From Lachnospiraceae bacterium (lineage in GTDB: Bacteria; Bacillota; Clostridia; Lachnospirales; Lachnospiraceae): 64,000 bases of DNA. Where the stretch lies: the NCBI GenBank assembly GCA_024684085.1, contig JAIKXM010000039.1, positions 104,668 through 168,667 on the forward strand, read 5' to 3'. Every line of letters begins with the position of its first letter. The first letter of the stretch is position 1. The translations under genes and the position numbers were made by a program. This document shows, piece after piece, positions 9,025 to 17,367 of this stretch. Below the pieces are notes generated by a model. It was not told where the DNA came from, made no database searches, and saw only the letters and a list, made by a program, of their open reading frames with translations.

Positions 9025-9152
9025 AAGAAAGAATGTCGCTTGCGACATTCTAGTGCCGAGCGCGGATGCTTTGCATCTACCTTTCGCGCGAGTGCGCATC
9101 CTTAGCGGAGCGTTTTTAATGTAATAGAAAGAAATTTCTATTACATTAAAAA
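9025..9152. repeat. Dispersed structured intergenic repeat, copy 2
   Basis: Complete copy: a perfect palindrome (9030-9051, half-site AGAATGTCGCT), the same GC-rich core as copy 1, then an 18-bp perfect stem TTTTTAATGTAATAGAAA / TTTCTATTACATTAAAAA closed by a GAAA loop (9113-9152). It follows copy 1 head to tail, and its distal end shares bases with the U-tract of the nupN terminator (minus strand). Confidence 0.88.
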
Positions 9153-9185
9153 ACTTAAGGATGTATGTAAAAATACACCCTTAAG
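9148..9185 (-). terminator. Intrinsic terminator after nupN
   Basis: On the minus strand CTTAAGGG/TGTAT ... ATACA/CCTTAAG is followed at once by TTTTTT (plus A 9148-9153). It is about 140 bases downstream of the nupN stop and before nupO. Partial read-through would give more binding protein than transporter, a common arrangement; this is inference. Confidence 0.75.
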
Positions 9186-9325
9186 AATTTTATCAAATAT
9201 AGTAATCTTAGTCTACCACATCCATCATAAGTCATACGACTTCTTCAGGACTATAGCCATTCAGGTCTATGATCCGATTATCCGATTATAGACTTATAAG
9301 AATTTCAGGTAGAAGTCCGTAACTA

Positions 9326-10540
9326 TTAATAAGCTACATCCAACAGACTGATGCCGTCGATCTGAATATCGAAGTAAGGTGCTGAACGAAGGCCGTCACC
9401 TGATTCATTGAAGTAACCATCTTTGATAACTTCATGATCTGCTTCATAAGCTTCATCTGTATCTACATCTGCCATATAAGTTGTAAGATTCTCACCTTCA
9501 ACAGTGAATGATGATACGTCGAATACATGGAGATCGCCTGAATTGATCTTAGCCTTTGCAGCATCAATAGCCTCTCTTGTTCCGGGTGCACATGCTGTAC
9601 CAAGATCTGAAAGCTCTACAGAACCTGTTTCAATAGTACCTACCCAGTCAGTAGCGATCGCTTCGCCCTTCTGTACGCATCCGATAGAATACTTGAAGTA
9701 AGGTACCCAGTTGATCCTTGAAGATACAAGGAAGGTATTCGGACAAGCTTCTACTGTACTTCCGTTATATGACACGTTGGGAACACCGGCTGTCTCACAG
9801 GCTGTAGGAGCACCCATTGAATCAGCATGCTGGCTGATAAGTACACAACCGTCTGAGATAAGCTTGTTAGCGCCTTCCTTCTCAGCTGTCTCATCATACC
9901 ATGAACCTGTAAATGTTACTTCCATTGTTGCTGTAGGACATACTGAACGAGCGCCTAAGAAGAATGATGTATAACCTGATATAACCTCAGCATATGTATA
10001 AGCACCGATGTAACCGATCTTAGCCTGATCTGATGTGATAGTACCTGCGCTCATCATCTCATTAAGCTTAAGACCTGCAGCCACACCTGCAAGATATCTG
10101 CCTTCGTAGATAGCAGCGAATGCATTGTGGAAGTTCTCGATTCCCTCTGTATGGGCCTTTGTTCCTGTTGCATGACAGAACTGAACATCTGTATATTCCT
10201 TAGCTGCCTCGATCATGTAATCTTCATGTCCGAAGCTGTCTGCGAAGATGTAATCACAACCTGCATCGGCAAGTTCGCAAGCTGCCTCATAACACTCCTG
10301 ACCTTCGGGAATGTTGGTCTTAATAACATATTCAATACCCATTTCATCACATGCTTCCTTAGCAGCATTGATGAAGTTAAGATCATATGTTGAATTCTCA
10401 TCGTGAAGGCAGATAAAACCGGCCTTAACAGTCTTACCTTCAGCCGAGCCGTTGTTTTCGTCCGAACCGTTGCCAGAACCGCATGCGCAAAGAGAAACAA
10501 GCATGATCATAGATAATACCAAACCTAATATTTTTTTCAT
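9326..10540 (-). CDS. nupN: BMP-family nucleoside-binding lipoprotein NupN
   Basis: A 404-aa substrate-binding lipoprotein (PnrA/Med/BMP family) of the nucleoside importer. The signal peptide MKKILGLVLSMIMLVSLCAC ends in lipobox LCAC, then a Gly/Ser/Asn-rich linker. VKAGFICLHDENSTYDLNFI, FADSFGHEDYMIEAAKEY and NAFAAIYEGRYLAGVAAGLK are family landmarks. GGAGAGG lies upstream of the ATG. Placement with xpt and the NupOPQ genes suggests a purine nucleoside ligand; the exact ligand is not readable from sequence. It has its own probable promoter at 10581-10609 after xpt. Confidence 0.94.
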   Translation of the reverse strand: MKKILGLVLSMIMLVSLCACGSGNGSDENNGSAEGKTVKAGFICLHDENSTYDLNFINAAKEACDEMGIEYVIKTNIPEGQECYEAACELADAGCDYIFADSFGHEDYMIEAAKEYTDVQFCHATGTKAHTEGIENFHNAFAAIYEGRYLAGVAAGLKLNEMMSAGTITSDQAKIGYIGAYTYAEVISGYTSFFLGARSVCPTATMEVTFTGSWYDETAEKEGANKLISDGCVLISQHADSMGAPTACETAGVPNVSYNGSTVEACPNTFLVSSRINWVPYFKYSIGCVQKGEAIATDWVGTIETGSVELSDLGTACAPGTREAIDAAKAKINSGDLHVFDVSSFTVEGENLTTYMADVDTDEAYEADHEVIKDGYFNESGDGLRSAPYFDIQIDGISLLDVAY

Positions 10541-10580
10541 TTTCCTCTCCTTAATATGAATCTGTTTAAGCTACCCTAAT

Positions 10581-10609
10581 AAAATAGCACCGTACTTTTA
10601 TTAACACAA
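10581..10609 (-). promoter_or_regulatory. Probable promoter of nupN
   Basis: Minus strand TTGTGT (10604-10609), 17 bases, TATTTT (10581-10586), giving a leader of roughly 35 bases. No purine riboswitch core is visible in the 116-base xpt-nupN gap. Confidence 0.5.
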
Positions 10610-10656
10610 CACTTTTTTTACCAAAGAATCTCGTATGAACAACAGAAAAACCTTTT

Positions 10657-11238
10657 TTACTGCTCTCTGAACACTATCTTCCCTGTTTCAGGGTCCATGG
10701 AATCAACGATCGCAAGTGATTCAAGCTGTATTCCCTTCTCACGTATCAGCTGACCGCCAGCCTGGAATCCCTTCTCGATGGCAATTCCGATACCTTCCAC
10801 GGATGCGCCCGCTTCTTCTGCTATCTTAAGCAATCCCTGAAGAGCACAGCCGTTAGCCAAAAAGTCGTCAATGATCAGAAGCCTGTCATTCGGATCAAGG
10901 AACTTCTTGGACACGATGACCTTATTAACATTCTTATGCGTGAAAGATTCCACTTCCGCAATATACATCTCGCCGTCAAGATTAATGCTCTGAGTCTTCT
11001 TGGCGAATACTACAGGCACACCAAATTCAAGTGCCGCAACACTTGCTATTCCGATACCGCTCGCTTCGATCGTGAGGATCTTGTTGATATCCTTGCCCGC
11101 GAATCTACGCTTGTATTCTTGCGCCATCTTTTTAAAAAGAAATACATCCATCTGATGGTTAAGAAAACTGTCTACTTTAAGAACATTGCCCGGTTTTACA
11201 ATACCGTCTTTTTGAATACGCTCTTCAAGAAAATTCAT
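10657..11238 (-). CDS. xpt: Xanthine phosphoribosyltransferase
   Basis: Converts xanthine and PRPP to XMP in purine salvage (cytoplasm). 193 aa, the usual size. [20 protein letters not shown] is the classic N-terminus; [20 protein letters not shown] and the PRPP-binding loop [20 protein letters not shown] are present. It starts 12 bases after the era stop, so it shares that transcript, and no purine riboswitch precedes it, unlike xpt in Bacillus. Its neighbour nupN-Q supplies nucleosides, which makes a coherent salvage block. Confidence 0.96.
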   Translation of the reverse strand: MNFLEERIQKDGIVKPGNVLKVDSFLNHQMDVFLFKKMAQEYKRRFAGKDINKILTIEASGIGIASVAALEFGVPVVFAKKTQSINLDGEMYIAEVESFTHKNVNKVIVSKKFLDPNDRLLIIDDFLANGCALQGLLKIAEEAGASVEGIGIAIEKGFQAGGQLIREKGIQLESLAIVDSMDPETGKIVFREQ

Positions 11239-11250
11239 AGTCCTACCGCC

Positions 11251-12177
11251 TTATATTTCCTTGGGATTATAACCGTAATTCTTCATAAGGAAGTCTGAAT
11301 CACGCCAGTCTTTTTTGACTTTAACCCACAACTTAAGATACACCCTGCATCCAACCAGTTCTTCTATATCGGGTCTTGCAAGTGATCCGATCTTCTTAAG
11401 CATCGTACCTGACTTGCCGATTATGATGCCCTTATGCGAATCCTTCTCGCATACTATCGTGGCATCGATACTGCATAAGCCCTTGTCAAAATTCATCGCA
11501 TCTATCGCTACGGCGATTCCGTGAGGTATCTCCTCATCAAGACTTCTGAGTGCCTTCTCTCTTATGATCTCTGCAGCGATCTGTCTCATGGGCTGATCCG
11601 TCACTGTATCTTCATCGTAAAAAGGACTGCCCTCGGGCATATATTTGAATATGGTATCGATAAGATCCTGAAGCCCCGTCTCTTTCCTTGCCGAAACAGG
11701 TACTATATCCGCGAAGTCCATTTCTTTCCTGTATGTGTCAATCACAGCAAGCACTTCCGGACCTTTGATCGTATCGATCTTATTGATGACAAGGATAACC
11801 GGAGTCTTACGATCTTTTAACTTATCGATAATGGTCCTCTCTCCCGCTCCGATAAAGGTCGTCGGCTCAACAAGCCATAACACGGCATCAACATCCTTGA
11901 TCGATGAGCTTGCCACATTGACCATATATTCGCCAAGCTTATTCTTACTCTTATGTATTCCGGGAGTATCAAGGAACACTATCTGACCGTGATCACAGGT
12001 ATATACCGTCTGGATCTTGTTTCTGGTAGTCTGTGGCTTATTGGAAGTTATGGCGATCTTCTGACCAATAAGATGATTCATCAGAGTCGACTTGCCTACA
12101 TTCGGTCTTCCGATTATGCTGACAAAACCGGCTTTATATCCTTCCATATCTGTTTTGCTCTCAATATCACTGTTCAT
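11251..12177 (-). CDS. era: Ribosome-associated GTPase Era
   Basis: A GTPase needed for 16S rRNA maturation and 30S assembly. 308 aa. G1 is GRPNVGKST, G2 lies around NKPQTTRNKI, G3 is DTPG, G4 is NKID. The C-terminal KH domain is recognisable from KGIIIGKSGTMLKKIGSLAR. ATG 12177 is preceded in frame by GTG at 12180; either may serve, and the start overlaps the stop of the DUF4349 gene (12167-12169), implying coupled translation. The recO and ybeY/dgkA neighbours common in Firmicutes are absent here. Confidence 0.95.
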   Translation of the reverse strand: MNSDIESKTDMEGYKAGFVSIIGRPNVGKSTLMNHLIGQKIAITSNKPQTTRNKIQTVYTCDHGQIVFLDTPGIHKSKNKLGEYMVNVASSSIKDVDAVLWLVEPTTFIGAGERTIIDKLKDRKTPVILVINKIDTIKGPEVLAVIDTYRKEMDFADIVPVSARKETGLQDLIDTIFKYMPEGSPFYDEDTVTDQPMRQIAAEIIREKALRSLDEEIPHGIAVAIDAMNFDKGLCSIDATIVCEKDSHKGIIIGKSGTMLKKIGSLARPDIEELVGCRVYLKLWVKVKKDWRDSDFLMKNYGYNPKEI

Positions 12178-13219
12178 CACTTATCTGATTTCCTTTATCC
12201 GTAATCTCCTCTGATATTACCGTTTCCGAAGCACTCTTATCCTTTTTCTTACTCTTCTTTGGTGCCATGACTCCGTTTTTCCTGAGGATAGCGAAAAAGA
12301 TCTTAACGATGATGAAGACTATGATGGCAAACAGAATAAGATAAGGCAGATCGATAACGATATCGATCAGGAAATCTCTGACGCTTCGATAGAGTGATAC
12401 ACAACTTGACTTAAAGCCCGTGATCATTCTGTCGAGAGGTGATACTTCAACTTCTATAGGAGCTTCTGTATAATCGACAACTTCTCTTATCTGAAGTTCT
12501 ACAACGCTGTAATCAACTCTGTTATCATAAGTTCTGATCCTGCTCTCAAGTGAGTCGATCTGATACTTAACATTGGTTATCCTGTCTTCGATAGTGATTA
12601 TCTCTTCTATCGATTCTGCTTTATCAAGAAACTCAAGTAGTCTGTCCAGCTCTTCCTGTAACATCTTCTTATGACTTACAACATCAACATAATCAAGAGT
12701 TACATCTTCCGTACTCTCAGAACGATAAGTAATATTACCCTCTTTGCTGACTGCACCTATAAATTCATCAACCTTATCATAAGGAATCCTTGCAACGATC
12801 GTACAGCTTCTCTCTGAATAATAATCCGAATATCTGCTACCGTAAGAACCGTTCATCCTCTCGATATATCCGCCATAATTAACAATGCGATCATTGATAT
12901 CCGAATTGATCTCATCAAAAGCCTTAGTCTCTACGGTAATATTGACCGTCCTTATAAGCTTCCTCGATGAACTCTGAGTTGCCTTGCCTGCTTCGATCTG
13001 ACTGCCTGCGGAAGACGGCTCCGACGAATAATCCGCATCAGAAGCATCATACATCCCCATAGCCTCCTCGACATAAGCCTCTTCATTGGCATAATCGGCT
13101 TTATACATATCATTGGCAACAGCGGGTGCGGAATCCGACGCAGCATATTCTGATGATGATCCGCATCCTGACAACAATAACAACGCTCCCAAAAAGGCAA
13201 ATAGCATTCTCTTTTTCAT
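12167..13219 (-). CDS. DUF4349 lipoprotein with C-terminal membrane helix
   Basis: A 350-aa protein. The signal peptide ends in lipobox LSGC (residues about 16-19), then an Ala/Ser/Asp/Tyr-rich linker, then the DUF4349 body from about residue 85 (RKLIRTVNITVETKAFDEI, YGGYIERMNGSYGS, CTIVARIPYDKVDEFI). A coiled-coil stretch follows (about 180-225, EELDRLLEFLDKAESIEEII), then a membrane helix near 280-305 and a Lys-rich cytoplasmic tail. Function unknown. It therefore appears to be lipid-anchored and also membrane-spanning. AAGGAGGAG precedes the ATG. It overlaps era by 11 bases. Confidence 0.88.
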   Translation of the reverse strand: MKKRMLFAFLGALLLLSGCGSSSEYAASDSAPAVANDMYKADYANEEAYVEEAMGMYDASDADYSSEPSSAGSQIEAGKATQSSSRKLIRTVNITVETKAFDEINSDINDRIVNYGGYIERMNGSYGSRYSDYYSERSCTIVARIPYDKVDEFIGAVSKEGNITYRSESTEDVTLDYVDVVSHKKMLQEELDRLLEFLDKAESIEEIITIEDRITNVKYQIDSLESRIRTYDNRVDYSVVELQIREVVDYTEAPIEVEVSPLDRMITGFKSSCVSLYRSVRDFLIDIVIDLPYLILFAIIVFIIVKIFFAILRKNGVMAPKKSKKKDKSASETVISEEITDKGNQISDEQ

Positions 13220-13245
13220 TATATACTCTCCTCCTTATAGCCTCA

Positions 13246-16167
13246 CTATGCGTTAATAAGGTTAACTACATTATCGAACATATCCTTAGCTTCATCTATC
13301 CTCTCGCTGTTACCGACAACGCAGATATAGTCTTCATCAAGGACTGCTTCGATCATATCAGCCGTCTCTCTGATCTTATCACGATCAACGCCCAATACTT
13401 CATCTCTTTCCTTCTGATATCCTTCTTCCTTCCTGCCGCTTAAGTAACTGTTAAGCTCGAACAGGATACGGCTTGAAGGAGTAAAAGGAAGGTCAAGCTC
13501 ACTTACGGCTCCTATGATATATTTCATCATCGTACGTTCATCCGCATCGAAAGACTTAAGATAAGCAGGGATCGCCTTGAAGATCTCATTCGTCTCGGCG
13601 AGGTTGGGATCTCTGTAGGATACAAAATGGCAGTTTCCGTTCTTACTAAAGAGACTCATGCATCCGTATGCACCGCCTTTGACCCTGACATTATTCCAGA
13701 GATAATCATATCCGAGGATCACTCGCAATACTCTGAGGACTCCTGTATAATCATAACCCGCTTTCATAAAATCACCGCCGCGTCCGACGAACTGAACCTG
13801 CGAAGCACATTTAAAACCTTCATTAAGCTTCTCAGGGACAGGTATATAAGGCTTCACATTCTTATCAGCCTCGGGCAATGAATCATAAAAAGCTCTGACT
13901 TCCTTGCGGAACTCTTCATATTCCGAATCGTCTCCGCAGAAATCAAACATTATATTATCTTTTACAAATACAGATTTCTGAATCGCTCTTAACTTATCCG
14001 CAAATTCATTCTTCCTGTTATCATAATCAGCTTCGAGTTCCTCAAGGAATCTGTACATATCCATTCCGCCTATCACCTCGGAAGCCTTACCTAACGGTGA
14101 ATGATAACTGAGTATCCTCTTTGTAGCTACCGAATGACTGGCTTGCAACATATTACTCTGAATATGGCTCTTAAGTTCTGAAAGGAGTTCCCTGATCCTC
14201 TTCTCATCATCGTATTTGGAATTAAACAACACTTCTCTGATGAGTTCAAAGGTATCCTTAAGTGAACCCTTAAGACACTTTGCTTTGACATCAAGAGTGA
14301 TCTTATACGAATCTTCGTCTTCACGCTGATAATAACAGTTAGTAAGAGTAAGACCGCCCGTCTTGATGAATATGGTATTGGCAAGATCCCTGTAAGAATA
14401 ATTAACGGTATCCACCATACCGAACATCTCTTTGAAAATTCCGAGATATTTAAAAAGTTCCCCGTCTAAATTGTTGGTATCAAATATGACACGAATGTAA
14501 TCTATTCCCGGAGCAACGATCTTATGCCTTACTGTCTTAACACCGTTTTCTTCATCGACTTCATAATGTAAACGAACTGCTTCTTTTTTGATATCATCTC
14601 TTGCAAGCATCGGAATACACTTAAGAGCCTCCGGATCATCAGTCTCTTCCTGATAAGCTATAAGCTCCTCCGTATCCTTAATAAGCTCGCTTATCTGTGA
14701 TTCGGTAAGGCTGTTCTTGTACTCGGCCAGCTTATGTGCCAGTGCCTCTTCTTTTTTATTAACAAGACCCACCTCAGGCTCTACACAGACCAAAGACTTA
14801 TGATGATTATTAAGAAGCCACTTCTCTACAAGTCTCTCATAATAATCTGTATCGATCGCATCCCTCAGTCTCTTGAAAGTCTTATCGGCTGCGATATGAA
14901 TGAACGGAAGCTCATCATCATAGAGCCAGCTGTCCAACACCTGAAGACCGTACATAAGTCCCGGAGGGTACGAACCGAAGTCCGCTTCCCTGTATCTGAA
15001 CTCAAGGCCGTTAAGTCCCGCTCGCAATGTATCCCTGTCAAAGCCATTCTTAATTACTTCCCTAAGCGTATCTTCTATGACAGAGAGGAATCTATCCTTC
15101 TTATCGATCTCGGTATTCTTGGCAACGACCGAGAAGTAAGGCTGTTTGATACCGTTCTCGTAGATACTGTAGATATCCTTGCCGATCTCCGCATCCAAAA
15201 GCGCTTTTTTCAGAACAGCACCCTGTCCTGAGACAAGAGCATAATCGATCACCTGAAAAGCAATATACTTATCCTGATCAAGGTTATTGTTAAAGGCAGC
15301 ACTCAGACTCATGTAAGAATTATCCTTAAGCGGTTCGCCCTCGGAAACTGAATACTTCTTGTTCACCGTCTTCATAGCCTCAAAAGGCGCCTGTGATCTG
15401 ATGCCAGAATCTATATCAAGCCTGTCAAAATCAGAGAGATACTCACTGTCTATAAAATCAAGAGTCTCTGCCATATCCATATTACCGTACAGATAGATAT
15501 ATGAATTGGAAGGATGATAATATGCCTTGTAAGTCTCAAGATAATGCTCATATGTAAGCTCGGGGATGACATCGGGATCTCCGCCCGACTCATAACCGTA
15601 TGCATTATCGGGGAAAAGCGAATTGAATATCTCCCTTTCCAGAACGTCATCCGGAGATGAGAATACCCCCTTCATCTCATTATATACTACACCGTTAACA
15701 GTAAGGTCATCATCAGCCGATCCCAGTTCATAATGCCAGCCTTCCTGTCTGAAGGTCTTATCCGAATTCAGGATATTGGGATAGAACACGGCATCCAGAT
15801 AGACATTCATTAGATTCCGGAAATCCTTATCATTGCAGCTTGCTACAGGATACACCGTTTTATCGGGATACGTCATCGCATTAAGAAAAGTATTAAGAGA
15901 CCCTTTGGCGAGTTCTATAAAAGGATCCTTCACCGGGAAATTCCTTGAACCGCATAACACGGAATGTTCAAGGATATGCATAACTCCCGTACTGTCCTCG
16001 GGTGGAGTACGGAAACCTATATAGAACACCTTATTCTCATCATCATTGCTAAGCAGAGCCACTCTCGCACCCGTCTTATTATGCTTAAGTATATATGCCT
16101 CACTTTTCAGCTCGCTGATCGTCTCTTTCTTAACAATAGTATAGGAAGTTAACTCCTCAAGTCTCAT
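13246..16167 (-). CDS. M16C (presequence protease-like) zinc metallopeptidase
   Basis: A 973-aa insulinase-family peptidase of the PreP/CYM1 group. It has the inverted zinc motif HxxEH (HILEH, residues 64-68) in MHILEHSVLCGSRNFPVKDP, then KGSLNTFLNAMTYPDKTVYP. The length matches a complete two-half clamshell. No signal peptide, so cytoplasmic; these enzymes degrade short unstructured peptides. Good AGGAGG upstream. Gaps are 26 bases to the DUF4349 gene and 19 bases from the upstream unknown gene, consistent with one transcript. The exact substrate cannot be told. Confidence 0.94.
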   Translation of the reverse strand: MRLEELTSYTIVKKETISELKSEAYILKHNKTGARVALLSNDDENKVFYIGFRTPPEDSTGVMHILEHSVLCGSRNFPVKDPFIELAKGSLNTFLNAMTYPDKTVYPVASCNDKDFRNLMNVYLDAVFYPNILNSDKTFRQEGWHYELGSADDDLTVNGVVYNEMKGVFSSPDDVLEREIFNSLFPDNAYGYESGGDPDVIPELTYEHYLETYKAYYHPSNSYIYLYGNMDMAETLDFIDSEYLSDFDRLDIDSGIRSQAPFEAMKTVNKKYSVSEGEPLKDNSYMSLSAAFNNNLDQDKYIAFQVIDYALVSGQGAVLKKALLDAEIGKDIYSIYENGIKQPYFSVVAKNTEIDKKDRFLSVIEDTLREVIKNGFDRDTLRAGLNGLEFRYREADFGSYPPGLMYGLQVLDSWLYDDELPFIHIAADKTFKRLRDAIDTDYYERLVEKWLLNNHHKSLVCVEPEVGLVNKKEEALAHKLAEYKNSLTESQISELIKDTEELIAYQEETDDPEALKCIPMLARDDIKKEAVRLHYEVDEENGVKTVRHKIVAPGIDYIRVIFDTNNLDGELFKYLGIFKEMFGMVDTVNYSYRDLANTIFIKTGGLTLTNCYYQREDEDSYKITLDVKAKCLKGSLKDTFELIREVLFNSKYDDEKRIRELLSELKSHIQSNMLQASHSVATKRILSYHSPLGKASEVIGGMDMYRFLEELEADYDNRKNEFADKLRAIQKSVFVKDNIMFDFCGDDSEYEEFRKEVRAFYDSLPEADKNVKPYIPVPEKLNEGFKCASQVQFVGRGGDFMKAGYDYTGVLRVLRVILGYDYLWNNVRVKGGAYGCMSLFSKNGNCHFVSYRDPNLAETNEIFKAIPAYLKSFDADERTMMKYIIGAVSELDLPFTPSSRILFELNSYLSGRKEEGYQKERDEVLGVDRDKIRETADMIEAVLDEDYICVVGNSERIDEAKDMFDNVVNLINA

Positions 16168-16186
16168 TCTCTTATACTCCTCCTGC

Positions 16187-16597
16187 TTATACTACAATTC
16201 CCATTATGGCCAGCTTCTTCAGTCTGACTTCATTCAAAAAGATCTCATTTTTCTTACTCTGCAATTCCTCACTGTCGATTATATCATCTATCGAATACTC
16301 TTTGATGGTATATCCCGGCTTATTCCTGCCCGCTCCGTTCGGCAGGAATACATTAAGCTTAAAGAGAGCCTTCATCTTCTTATATACCATGTAAGACATA
16401 CTGTCCTTCTCCATGAAAAAGATATGATTCTCAATCGTGGTATCCCTGTCCACTTCCTGCAGAATATAATGTGCAATTATCGTTCTCAACTTGAATGATA
16501 CGTCATCATCGTCCATCAGATCGGCATAGGTCGTCTTGCCCCCGATATAGACGTTCGAAAAATCCTGAATGAGATATTTGTAATCTTTATTCTCCAT
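16187..16597 (-). CDS. Unknown 136-aa protein overlapping the sigma-like gene
   Basis: I do not recognise a family. The protein (MENKDYKYLIQDFSNVYIGG...) is soluble, has no signal peptide or Cys motif, and mixes acidic (DLMDDDDVSF) and Lys-rich segments (LQSKKNEIFLNEVRLKKLAI). ATG 16597 lies inside the last codons of the sigma-like gene (overlap 11 bases, stop TAA at 16587), a sign of translational coupling. An in-frame TTG at 16606 lies only three bases from the GAGG and is less likely. Tight coupling suggests the two proteins work together, perhaps in a complex; that is inference. Confidence 0.75.
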   Translation of the reverse strand: MENKDYKYLIQDFSNVYIGGKTTYADLMDDDDVSFKLRTIIAHYILQEVDRDTTIENHIFFMEKDSMSYMVYKKMKALFKLNVFLPNGAGRNKPGYTIKEYSIDDIIDSEELQSKKNEIFLNEVRLKKLAIMGIVV

Positions 16598-17324
16598 CGT
16601 ACTCAATATCCTCTATCCTGCCTGCGGTAAGCTTAATGGCATCTCTGATTGCCTTTTCTGACAGTCCCTCTGTGATAAGTTCTTCCACAGTCACCTTACG
16701 TCCAAGGTCTTCAGCCAGTTCTCTCGCGGCATCCGCAACCTTATTGACCTTTTTCTCAATATTCTTATCTATCTTTCGTGCATCATCTTCCATTCCGATG
16801 AACTCTTCCATGGCATCCATGATCATGCCCGCAAGAGTTCCTTCCACCTCGTCCGGAGTCTCCAATGCGCCGAGCATGGTCACACCGACCGAAAGCGCAA
16901 GATTACCCTCACCTATAATATCCTCCATCGTGGCACCCTGTCCTGCATAGAGCTTGGCCATATCCACAACTGACGGGATCATGATCTCAACGATCCTATC
17001 CTGTGCATCCTTCTCTCCCGCCATCGCCGACATTGCAAATGCCCTCTTCTCGGAATCAGTATAAGTCGGAATTGCTTCTATGGAGTCCATATACAACTGA
17101 ACATAATCAATATCCTCAGCCGTCATATATTCTTCCGGATCAACAGCCTCGTCAATACCTATCTTCTTACTCCTGAAATAGTCATACACATGCGAAAGAG
17201 CATCACCCTTAAGCCCGACTTCGGCAAATCTCTCTTCCACAAGTGCACGCGAGAGCACATTACCGTGTGCCGCCGCCAATTCATTAAGTTCCTCTATTAT
17301 CTTCGCAAATTGTTCTTCGTTCAA
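16587..17324 (-). CDS. Truncated, degenerate sigma-70-like protein lacking region 4
   Basis: 245 aa. By eye it follows the RpoD encoded at 59508-60749. Residues about 1-60 resemble region 1.1 (KIIEELNELAAAHGNVLSRA, VYDYFRSKKIGIDE). YVQLYMDSIEAIPTYTDSEK resembles region 1.2 ([17 protein letters not shown]). SVVDMAKLYAGQGATMEDII then GEGNLALSVG resembles region 2.1-2.2 ([20 protein letters not shown] then [10 protein letters not shown]). KVADAARELAEDLGRKVTVE resembles region 3 of RpoD. The aromatic region 2.3/2.4 ([12 protein letters not shown] in RpoD) is replaced by an acidic/Met-rich stretch, and the protein stops before region 4. The start is TTG 17324 with GAGG eight bases upstream. It may bind RNA polymerase without promoter recognition; function not established. 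Confidence 0.8.
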   Translation of the reverse strand: MNEEQFAKIIEELNELAAAHGNVLSRALVEERFAEVGLKGDALSHVYDYFRSKKIGIDEAVDPEEYMTAEDIDYVQLYMDSIEAIPTYTDSEKRAFAMSAMAGEKDAQDRIVEIMIPSVVDMAKLYAGQGATMEDIIGEGNLALSVGVTMLGALETPDEVEGTLAGMIMDAMEEFIGMEDDARKIDKNIEKKVNKVADAARELAEDLGRKVTVEELITEGLSEKAIRDAIKLTAGRIEDIEYDGE

Positions 17325-17367
17325 TATCCTAACCTCGATCCTTGATCATTCACATCTAACAGCCAAT

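Noticed and set aside
10541..10656. Purine riboswitch between xpt and nupN
   Set aside because: The paired P2/P3 loops and conserved core are not present; a simple promoter explains the gap.
16187..16597. Anti-sigma factor call for the 136-aa protein
   Set aside because: Tempting from context, but no anti-sigma motif (zinc HxxxCxxC or AsiA-like) is visible; left as unknown.
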